Positions 40,059-46,856 of a stretch of DNA of 64,000 nucleotides are shown here, one piece after another. The first letter of the stretch is position 1. Every line of letters starts with the position of its first letter. The notes under the pieces were generated by a model, which saw only the letters and a list, made by a program, of their open reading frames with translations, was not told the DNA's origin and searched no databases. A program made the position numbers and the translations under genes. This DNA is from an uncultured Neomegalonema sp. (GTDB lineage: Bacteria; Pseudomonadota; Alphaproteobacteria; Rhodobacterales; Rhodobacteraceae). The stretch spans positions 97,771 to 161,770 of the forward strand of contig CALDSD010000093.1 in NCBI GenBank assembly GCA_937911325.1, read 5' to 3'.

Positions 40059-40667
40059 ATGAAAATAAAAGTTACAGGAAAACAAGTCGATGTCGGCGCA
40101 GCGCTCACCCGCCACGTCGAAGAAAAGTTGACCGAAGCGGTTTCAAAACATGCCCACCGACCCGTCGAAGCGACGGTAACCCTTTCCCGAGAAGCGCATT
40201 TGTTCACATGCGACTGCTCGGCCCATTTGAGCACCGGACTGACAGCCCAGTCTTCCGGGGAAGGCGCAGACGCCTACGCAGCCTGTGATCGCGCGATAAA
40301 CCGTCTGGAAAAACAGCTCCGCCGCTACAAGAGACGGCTCAAAGACCATCACAAAATGCGAAAAGAGCCGGTTGCAGTTTTTGACGCGCCAGCGTATGTG
40401 CTGGCCAACCCACAGGACGAAATCGACGAAGACTCCGCTGATGACAGCGCTTCCGAGGATGTAAATTCCTTCGAACCGTTAATCATAGCTGAGACGACAG
40501 AGACGATTCCGACGTTGACGGTTGGTGAAGCCGTGATGCAGATGGAGTTGAAAGAGGCCCAGTTCATGCTGTTCCTCGACAGTGCACGCGGACGCCTCAA
40601 CGCAGTTTATCGACGCAAGGATGGAAATATCGGCTGGATCGATCCAACCCCAGCCAGTTCGTCTTAA
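40059..40667 (+). CDS. hpf: Ribosome hibernation promoting factor, long form
   Basis: 202 residues: N-terminal HPF/RaiA domain (KVTGKQVDVGAALTRHVEEKL, AHLFTCDCSAHL, DRAINRLEKQLRRYKRRLKDH) and a C-terminal dimerisation domain (FMLFLDSARGRLNAVYRRKDGNIGWIDP). Long HPF dimerises 70S ribosomes into 100S particles in stationary phase. GAGG lies 8 nt upstream of the ATG. Sits between rpoN and ptsN as in many proteobacteria. Confidence 0.95.
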   Translation: MKIKVTGKQVDVGAALTRHVEEKLTEAVSKHAHRPVEATVTLSREAHLFTCDCSAHLSTGLTAQSSGEGADAYAACDRAINRLEKQLRRYKRRLKDHHKMRKEPVAVFDAPAYVLANPQDEIDEDSADDSASEDVNSFEPLIIAETTETIPTLTVGEAVMQMELKEAQFMLFLDSARGRLNAVYRRKDGNIGWIDPTPASSS

Positions 40668-40707
40668 AGATCTGGATAACGGCCAAGCCGGCCTTCCTCT
40701 AAAAAAA

Positions 40708-40728
40708 CGGACCCGGTCGCAGGGTCCG
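40708..40728. repeat. Hairpin upstream of ptsN
   Basis: Perfect 7-bp inverted repeat CGGACCC / GGGTCCG around a 7-nt loop, preceded by seven A residues. It ends four bases before the ptsN Shine-Dalgarno. No T-tract follows on the plus strand, so it is not a classical terminator for hpf; it may affect ptsN translation or mRNA 3' processing. Confidence 0.5.
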
Positions 40729-40742
40729 GTCGGAGCATGATA

Positions 40743-41207
40743 ATGGAGTTGACCAACCTGGTCGCGCCCGAATGCGTGTTGCCCCAGCTGAGAGCCAGCA
40801 GCAAAAAGAACTTGCTGCAGGAACTCTCGCATCGGGCTTCGGATTTGATCGGCGTGGATTGCCGCGCCCTCTTCAGCGCTTTGCTCGAGCGGGAGCGCCT
40901 GGGCTCGACGGCCATGGGTCGCGGCGTTGCGATCCCCCACTGTCGGTTGAGTGGGGTCGACGAAATCAAAGGTGTCCTTGCTCGTCTTGAGACGCCCGTG
41001 GACTTCGATTCGGTCGACGGAGAGCCCGTCGACCTTGTGTTTCTGCTCGTCGCTCCGGAGGCGGCCGGATCAGATCACCTCAAAGCGCTGGCCAGCGTGT
41101 CTCGCATGATGCGCGACGCCAACGCTCTCGCCAGCCTACGCGGCGCCGAAGACGCCGGGGCGATGTACGCTCTGTTGGGATCAGGTTCGCGATCTGAAGC
41201 CGCCTGA
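40743..41207 (+). CDS. ptsN: PTS IIA-like nitrogen regulatory protein PtsN
   Basis: 154 residues of the EIIA-Ntr fold. The phosphorylatable His (H66) lies in MGRGVAIPHCRL, with LVFLLVAPEAAGSDHLKALA further on. It relays nitrogen-PTS phosphorylation state to targets such as potassium transport and sigma-54 physiology. Start chosen at the ATG of MELTNLV, where GGAG lies 7 nt upstream; the in-frame ATG two codons earlier is only 1 nt from that GGAG. Confidence 0.94.
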   Translation: MELTNLVAPECVLPQLRASSKKNLLQELSHRASDLIGVDCRALFSALLERERLGSTAMGRGVAIPHCRLSGVDEIKGVLARLETPVDFDSVDGEPVDLVFLLVAPEAAGSDHLKALASVSRMMRDANALASLRGAEDAGAMYALLGSGSRSEAA

Positions 41208-41251
41208 TATCCTTGGGAGCTTCGTGCGGCATCCATCCATCGGGCCAGGCG

Positions 41252-41488
41252 TCAGTGAACGCTGAGCGCGTTCATTTCATTGGCCTTAGCCGCAGCCCTT
41301 GCGGTCGCTCGATCCGGGAAGATCGCAAGCGGTTGCCCAGTCTCGTCATGCAAAGCGTAGGCGTCCGGCGGCACGTCGGACCCATCCGAAGCGCGAACCC
41401 CATGGCCAACCTTGCGAAGATAGACAATGGGCCGCGCCTCAGGCGCTAGATCTAGATCGAGTTCGTCGTCGACAGCTCTATCAGACAT
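41252..41488 (-). CDS. DUF1150 family small protein
   Basis: 78 residues with the DUF1150 pattern IVYLRKVGHG followed by YALHDETGQPLAIFPDRATA. In alphaproteobacteria this small protein is regularly found next to an Hsp20 gene, as here (hsp20 92 bp upstream on the same strand). Function not established; a heat-shock accessory role is inferred from context. Confidence 0.88.
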   Translation of the reverse strand: MSDRAVDDELDLDLAPEARPIVYLRKVGHGVRASDGSDVPPDAYALHDETGQPLAIFPDRATARAAAKANEMNALSVH

Positions 41489-41579
41489 CTGTCTCTCCTT
41501 TTTACTGCGCGCCGCAAAGGCCGCGCTCTACAAGCCGACCGCTCCAATCGCGCGCCGGCCAGTTCTTCAGTGCGTCGTA

Positions 41580-41993
41580 TCAGACCCGCTCGATATCGAT
41601 CGTCCGCACAACAGCATCGACGGTCTTTCGCACCAGATCCACGTGCAGGAGACCGTTCTCAATTCTCGCGCCGGCGACTTCGACGCCTTCGGCGAGAACA
41701 AACGACTTTTGAAACTGGCGTGCGGCGATCCCACGATGCAGGAACACGCGTTCTTCATTCTGATCCGAGGTCTTGCCGCGCACGACCAACAGATTGTCCT
41801 CAACGGTGACGTCGAGATCGGCTTCGGAGAACCCGGCCACGGCAAGTGTGACGCGATAGGCGTTCTCACCTTGCATCTCGATATTGTAGGGCGGAAAGCT
41901 GTCGGAGCCGGATCTAGCAGCTCGCTCCGCCATTCGTTCCACCTGCTCGAAACCGAGCAGGAACGGATGTCCAGTGAGAGAAATTCTCGACAT
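41580..41993 (-). CDS. Hsp20 family small heat shock protein
   Basis: 137 residues: alpha-crystallin domain (PPYNIEMQGENAYRVTLAVAGF, DLDVTVEDNLLVVRG, ARQFQKSFVLAEGVEVAGA, ENGLLHVDL). ATP-independent holdase. The ATG at 41993 has AGG 6 nt upstream; a TTG at 42014 in frame would add seven residues. The N-terminal GHPFLLGFEQVERM matches the short arm of the alphaproteobacterial HspH type. Confidence 0.93.
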   Translation of the reverse strand: MSRISLTGHPFLLGFEQVERMAERAARSGSDSFPPYNIEMQGENAYRVTLAVAGFSEADLDVTVEDNLLVVRGKTSDQNEERVFLHRGIAARQFQKSFVLAEGVEVAGARIENGLLHVDLVRKTVDAVVRTIDIERV

Positions 41994-42117
41994 TGATAAC
42001 CTGTTCTGACCCAACGTCTATCAAGACCGTAAAGGTGCGGACCCTTCGGAGGCGCCCGCTGCTAAACAGGTGGTTGCGACCGACACCCGCGTCAAGTCGG
42101 CGAGGATCGCTGAAACG

Positions 42118-43449
42118 CTAGCTGTTCTGGACGCTCCCTTGCGGAGACGCCGCGAAGAAGCTGTACGCATTTCGTCCAGCAGCCTTCACGTTGTAGAGGG
42201 CTTGGTCCGCCATCTTCAGCAACTCGTCGGGGTCGAGACTGTGTTTCGGCGAGAGCGCGATACCGACGCTCGCGCCGATTTGCACCTCGACGCCGTCGAT
42301 CTCGAACGGCCGAGAGAGCACCGACAGGATGCGAGCGGCCAAGATTTCCGCTGGGGTTTCCTCGATTGCTCCGGATTGAAGCACAACGAACTCGTCGCCG
42401 CCCAAGCGCGCTACTGTGTCTGTGTCGCGGGTCGCCAGCCTGAGACGCGATGCAACCGCTTTGAGAAGCTCATCGCCAGCGGCGTGCCCCAAGGTGTCGT
42501 TGACCGGTTTAAACTTGTCCAGATCGAGATAGTGCAGCGCAAAACCTTGCCCGCGTTTGGCTTGCGCCGTTGCGAGCCTTAGCCGATCCACCAGCAACAA
42601 CCGGTTGGGGAGGTCCGTCAACGCATCGTGATGGGCCATATGCGCGATGAGCTCTTGGCTGCGCCGCTTCTCCGTAACGTCGTGATAGGTGGTCAGGAAA
42701 CCGCTATCCTTAATTGGAACGCCTCGGATCGACAGGATCCGGTCATCTGGGCGCTTGCGCTCATATTGGTGAGGCTCCCGACCCTTTGCCCGTTCCAGTC
42801 GAAACCGGACGTGCTCCTCGACGTCTCCATCGCCATATTCGCCACGTTCAGCATTGGCGCGGAATACATCCTCCATGCGTGGAAGACCGTGTTCGAAGAG
42901 CTCGTCTGGCAACTGAAGGAGTTCTTGGAACATGTCGTTATGCAAGACCATCTGCAGGTCTTGATCATAGAGAACCAAACCGCCCGGGTAGTTCTGGACA
43001 ATTGCTTCGAGTTCTCGCGTGCGCCGGCGCTGATCGGTCACGTCCAGATAAGTCGTGATGAAGCCGCCGCACTTCAGCGGGGCGCCGCGCACCTCCAGAA
43101 TGCGGCCGTCGGGCCGTACACGATCATAGACATGCGCGACCTTCTTGCGCGCGCGCGCCATGCGCTCGGCCACAAACTCTTCGACGTCGCCGTCGCCGTA
43201 TTCTCCACGCTTGGCGTTGAACCGGAAGAGTTCGTCCATGCTCGGACGGTCAGGCCAAAACAGATCATCCGGGTAATCGAGCAGTCGCTTCAGCTCGTCG
43301 TTGTGAAGCACCATCTTCAGATCGGCGTCGAACAGGCAAATCCCGCCGGGAAAGTTTTCGAGCAAGACCGTTAGAAGCCCTGCAGCGTCGTCCCGGAGGT
43401 CCTCGGCCTCTCGCTCCTGCGCTGGCATAAGAAGCATTTTATCGTCCAT
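42118..43449 (-). CDS. Diguanylate cyclase with two tandem PAS-7-type sensor domains
   Basis: 443 residues. Two near-identical PAS units, about 24-138 and 146-260, each with a PGG-x-x-L(F/Y)D start, KMVLHND/QMVLHND, RGEYGDGDVEE and a TTY-DVT end, form an internal duplication with a period of about 121 residues. The GGDEF domain (270-430) has the intact GGDEF at 350-354 and an RxxD inhibitory site (RDTD, 341-344) five residues earlier. An active, product-inhibited c-di-GMP synthase is therefore expected. No transmembrane segment, so sensing is cytosolic. The 323-bp upstream gap carries several inverted repeats. Confidence 0.93.
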   Translation of the reverse strand: MDDKMLLMPAQEREAEDLRDDAAGLLTVLLENFPGGICLFDADLKMVLHNDELKRLLDYPDDLFWPDRPSMDELFRFNAKRGEYGDGDVEEFVAERMARARKKVAHVYDRVRPDGRILEVRGAPLKCGGFITTYLDVTDQRRRTRELEAIVQNYPGGLVLYDQDLQMVLHNDMFQELLQLPDELFEHGLPRMEDVFRANAERGEYGDGDVEEHVRFRLERAKGREPHQYERKRPDDRILSIRGVPIKDSGFLTTYHDVTEKRRSQELIAHMAHHDALTDLPNRLLLVDRLRLATAQAKRGQGFALHYLDLDKFKPVNDTLGHAAGDELLKAVASRLRLATRDTDTVARLGGDEFVVLQSGAIEETPAEILAARILSVLSRPFEIDGVEVQIGASVGIALSPKHSLDPDELLKMADQALYNVKAAGRNAYSFFAASPQGSVQNS

Positions 43450-43772
43450 AATTTTTTTCTATCTAAACAACTAGCTCCTTTGCGTTAATCCTGTCTGAAG
43501 CATGCGGGAAAATAAATAATAGAGACATCTGTATGATGTCCTTGATGCTCAAATCGGCTAATTGTCGAATTTTCACTTCGAGAACCCAAGAACTCACGGA
43601 TAGATCTTGGGTTACGCCAAGACACAGACTGAGTTTCAAACTCGGTCTGCTTTACGGTAGCCACCAATGACTGGGGAGAACGTGTTCGCGCTTGACCGCA
43701 AGCTCTATCGGCGGCGCCTCCGGTCGCAGAAGATCGCGCGCCTCTTTACGAACCTGCGGAGTCCGCGCCGAT
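43450..43772. repeat. Intergenic region with three inverted repeats (mrpG - diguanylate cyclase)
   Basis: No gene in these 323 bp. Three inverted repeats are packed into about 125 bp. GACATC-TGTAT-GATGTC lies at 43524-43540. AACCCAAGA / TCTTGGGTT with a 13-nt loop lies at 43583-43613. AGACTGAGTTT / AAACTCGGTCT (one G/A mismatch, 1-nt centre) lies at 43626-43648. They lie downstream of the mrp operon and upstream of the GGDEF gene, so they may be operators, transcript-end structures or part of a small RNA. Confidence 0.5.
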
Positions 43773-44213
43773 CTACTGTGTCGAACCGTCGGCGACGCCG
43801 TTCCTCGACGCGCCCTGTGGAACAAAGCGCCTGCGATCAATCTGATCATGCGCTGGATCGTGATCCGCCGCATCTTCGAAACTCGCCCAGCCGCGGTCGG
43901 TCTCGGTATCGGGCAAATCCTTTGGCTCCAGGTGCCGATGGATATGCGACTTCGCGATGTAATGCGCGGTGATCGGCGCGGTCAGAAACAGAAAAAGCGT
44001 CACCATCAACTCATGGAAAGAGAAGTCGCCGGCGGAGAAGGAAAAGTAGAGCATCGACGCGATCAGAACGCCGCCGACGCCAAGGGTCGTCGCCTTCGTC
44101 GGCGCGTGCAGTCGGGCCATCCGGTCGCTCAGCTTGATCAACCCGAACGAGCCGACCAGCCCGAAAACGCCAGCAATCACCAAAAAGGCGGAGATCAACA
44201 ACTCGAGTATCAT
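43773..44213 (-). CDS. mrpG: Na+/H+ antiporter subunit G (MrpG/PhaG)
   Basis: 146 residues with three transmembrane helices (LELLISAFLVIAGVFGLVGSFGLIKL, TTLGVGGVLIASMLYFSF, FLFLTAPITAHYIAKSHIH). The DRMARLHAPTKATTLG motif is diagnostic of MrpG. The hydrophilic C-terminal tail is longer than usual, about 45 residues. Last gene of the mrp operon. Confidence 0.93.
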   Translation of the reverse strand: MILELLISAFLVIAGVFGLVGSFGLIKLSDRMARLHAPTKATTLGVGGVLIASMLYFSFSAGDFSFHELMVTLFLFLTAPITAHYIAKSHIHRHLEPKDLPDTETDRGWASFEDAADHDPAHDQIDRRRFVPQGASRNGVADGSTQ

Positions 44214-44223
44214 TGTCTCGACC

Positions 44224-44493
44224 TCACTCGATAATGTCGCCGCGCAGCATATAGCGGCAATACGCGACCGTTGAGACGAACCCCACCATTGCGACGATGA
44301 TGGCGACCACGAAATACGTTTGCGTGTTTTCCAGAATCCCGAAGAGGGTCAGGAGCGCGATTGAGTTGATGACGAGGGTGTCGAGCGCAAGGATCCGATC
44401 CGCGACGCCTGGCGCCGAGACAATCCGATAGAGATTGCACAGAAACGCAGCGCCAAAACACGTAAAGGCGAAATACAGCGCGTAAGTTATCAT
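44224..44493 (-). CDS. mrpF: Na+/H+ antiporter subunit F (MrpF/PhaF)
   Basis: 89 residues, three helices, with PGVADRILALDTLVINSIALL, the conserved Asp-containing core of MrpF. Start overlaps the mrpE stop as ATGA; 10 bp before mrpG. Confidence 0.93.
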   Translation of the reverse strand: MITYALYFAFTCFGAAFLCNLYRIVSAPGVADRILALDTLVINSIALLTLFGILENTQTYFVVAIIVAMVGFVSTVAYCRYMLRGDIIE

Positions 44494-44984
44494 TCGAAGA
44501 TCTCCTTCAGACGCCGTTCGTAGCGCTGCTTGATCTGATCGCGAACCGAAGCGGTGTCTCTTTCGTCAAGACAGTGAACCAGCAGGCTGCGGCGATCCGC
44601 CGACGTGTCGGCGGAATCCGTGCTTGGCGTCATGGTGATCGTGCCAGCCAAGGCGGTGATCGCTTCGGGCGTGCGGATGTCGAGCGGGATCGTCACCCAG
44701 GTCGAGTGGATGTCGCGGTTCGGAACGAACAGGATGGTTCGGGCGACGATGAAATTGGCGACAACGATGTCCCAGAGCACGACGACCGCATATTCCACGA
44801 TCATCGGGAAATTCTTCATCTTGGGGCGGTCGGGCCAATAGGGCGACGTGATGATCGGAATCAGGACGCCGAGGATCAGCCCAAAAACGACGACCCCAAG
44901 CGAAACTGTGTTGTACAGCATCATCCAAACGACGGTCAGCAAGACCGTCAACAGGGGGTGCGGGAACAACTTGCGTAGAGACAT
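44490..44984 (-). CDS. mrpE: Na+/H+ antiporter subunit E (MrpE/PhaE)
   Basis: 164 residues. N-terminal helices (HPLLTVLLTVVWMMLYNTVSLG), then VANFIVARTILFVPNRDIHSTWVTIPLDIRTPEAITALAGTITMTP, typical of MrpE, with a cytosolic C-terminal domain. Lies 3 bp after mrpD. Confidence 0.93.
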   Translation of the reverse strand: MSLRKLFPHPLLTVLLTVVWMMLYNTVSLGVVVFGLILGVLIPIITSPYWPDRPKMKNFPMIVEYAVVVLWDIVVANFIVARTILFVPNRDIHSTWVTIPLDIRTPEAITALAGTITMTPSTDSADTSADRRSLLVHCLDERDTASVRDQIKQRYERRLKEIFE

Positions 44985-44987
44985 TCG

Positions 44988-46517
44988 TTATCCTTGCTCC
45001 AGCCGTAAGACAGCTCCGATGTACTGCGCCGGGGCGTAAAGCTGGCCCGCGGTCGCATTCAGGTAGCCTGCGATCGGTCCAGCCAGCTCCGTGACGACCA
45101 CCTGCGCCCCGATAATGTCAATCGTCGCTGTGAGGGCGAGGCTCTCTGACTGACGAGCGTCATCGTGAGCGGGAACCTCGACGGCGGCTTCTTGCGCCGA
45201 TTTCCAAAAGACCGAGCTCCCAGCGCGGGCAAATCCGACAACCGCGATCAACGAGGTGATCAGGATCGCGGCCCATATCCACCAGACCAGATCGGAATCA
45301 CGCGCCGCGTCCATGATCATCAGTTTGCCGACAAAGCCCGATAGCGGCGGCATTCCAGCGAGGGCGATCGACGACACGAAGAACAGCGCGGCCGTCAGGC
45401 CCCCATACCGATGAAAAGGCGACGGAATGATCTTGCCCTTCGCGCCGGGTCGGTGTTCGGTCATCAGGTCGACCACCAAGAACAGCGCCGCTGTCGCCAG
45501 AGTCGAATGGACCATGTAGTAAAGCGCCGCGACCGTCGCTTCAGGCGTGAACATCGCGATGGCGATCAACAAGGTGCCCATCGAGCCGATCGCCGAGAAG
45601 GCAGCCAGGCGCCCGAGTTCGGTCGAACCCAGAATTCCGACCATGCCGATGATCAACGTCAATAGCGCCGCAGGCATCAGCAAGTCGCCAACCAGCCCAT
45701 CCATCACCGACAGGTCGGGTCCAAACACCAAGGTGTAGACGCGAAGGATCGCGTAGGCGCCGATCTTCGTCATGATCGCGAAAAGGGCCGCGACCGGAGC
45801 AGGCGTGAGCGAATACGTCGCCGGAAGCCAGAAATGCAGCGGCAGAAGCGCCGCCTTGACCGCAAACACCAGGAGCAGCAGCACCGCGCCGACCCGAAGG
45901 ATCGCGGCCTCGTCGGCAGGCATCTCCGCTGCGCGTTGCGCGAGATCCGCCATGTTGAGCGTGCCGCTCACCGCATAGATGGCGCCCAGCGCGAATAGGA
46001 AGAGCGTCGAGCCCAACAAGTTGTAGGCGACGTACTGAACACCCGCGCGCAGCCGCTGCTTGCCGCCGCCGTGGATCATCAGCCCGTAGGAAGCGATCAA
46101 CAGAACTTCAAAGAAGACGAACAGGTTGAAGACGTCGCCGGTGAGAAACGCGCCGCAAACGCCCATCAGGAGGAACTGAAACAGCGCATGAAAGTGCTTT
46201 CCGCGCGCATCCCAGCCAGAGCCGATAGCATAAAGTAAAACGGCGATCGCCAGCAGCGCGGTCAGGAGCACCATCAAAGCCGATAGACGGTCGAGAACCA
46301 GCACGATTCCAAATGGAGCCGGCCAGTTGCCGACTTCGTAAACCTCGATCGCGCCGCTTGCCGCCAGCATCAGAAGCCACACCGAAATGGCGCAAAGCGC
46401 GAGCGTCCCGAGGATCGAGATCACACGCTGCCGTTCGACCTCGTGTCGCGCGAACATCACGATCAAAGCGGCAATCATCGCCGGCAAAAGTACGGGCGCT
46501 AGGATCCAGTGGTTCAA
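44988..46517 (-). CDS. mrpD: Na+/H+ antiporter subunit D (MrpD/PhaD)
   Basis: 509 residues, about 14 transmembrane helices, homologous to complex I antiporter-like subunits. The proton-channel Lys/Glu helices are visible: FVFFEVLLIASYGLMIHGG, VFAVKAALLPLHFWLPATYSLTPAPVAALFAIMTKIGAYAI. ATGA overlap with mrpC. Confidence 0.95.
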   Translation of the reverse strand: MNHWILAPVLLPAMIAALIVMFARHEVERQRVISILGTLALCAISVWLLMLAASGAIEVYEVGNWPAPFGIVLVLDRLSALMVLLTALLAIAVLLYAIGSGWDARGKHFHALFQFLLMGVCGAFLTGDVFNLFVFFEVLLIASYGLMIHGGGKQRLRAGVQYVAYNLLGSTLFLFALGAIYAVSGTLNMADLAQRAAEMPADEAAILRVGAVLLLLVFAVKAALLPLHFWLPATYSLTPAPVAALFAIMTKIGAYAILRVYTLVFGPDLSVMDGLVGDLLMPAALLTLIIGMVGILGSTELGRLAAFSAIGSMGTLLIAIAMFTPEATVAALYYMVHSTLATAALFLVVDLMTEHRPGAKGKIIPSPFHRYGGLTAALFFVSSIALAGMPPLSGFVGKLMIMDAARDSDLVWWIWAAILITSLIAVVGFARAGSSVFWKSAQEAAVEVPAHDDARQSESLALTATIDIIGAQVVVTELAGPIAGYLNATAGQLYAPAQYIGAVLRLEQG

Positions 46518-46855
46518 TTTTCTTCGCCTTTTTCAGCGCCCATATCGATGCGATCCGTGTCGGCTGACAGGTAGGCGACAAGCGCCAGCATCACGATCAC
46601 CGCAGACATTCCGAAAGAGATCACGATCGCCGTCAGCACCAGCGCTTGCGGAAGCGGATCGCTGTAGCCCTCGGCCGTCTTCGTGAGAACTGGCGGCAGG
46701 TTGACCGCGAGGCGGCCCGAGGCGAACAGAAAGACATTCACTCCGTAGGTCAGCAGGGAGATCCCGATGATGACCGGAAACGTCCGCTGCCGCAGCACCA
46801 GATAGATGCCGGCGGCGGTCAAGACGCCGATCGCGGAGGCGACCAGAAGCTCCAT
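46514..46855 (-). CDS. mrpC: Na+/H+ antiporter subunit C (MrpC/PhaC)
   Basis: 113 residues from the ATG of MELLVASAIG, three helices, NuoK-like: GIYLVLRQRTFPVIIGISLLTYGVNVFLF and DPLPQALVLTAIVISFGMSA, with a Glu/Asp-poor membrane part as in MrpC. The frame extends 36 codons further into the end of mrpAB, which I reject. Confidence 0.93.
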   Translation of the reverse strand: MELLVASAIGVLTAAGIYLVLRQRTFPVIIGISLLTYGVNVFLFASGRLAVNLPPVLTKTAEGYSDPLPQALVLTAIVISFGMSAVIVMLALVAYLSADTDRIDMGAEKGEEN

Positions 46856-46856
46856 T

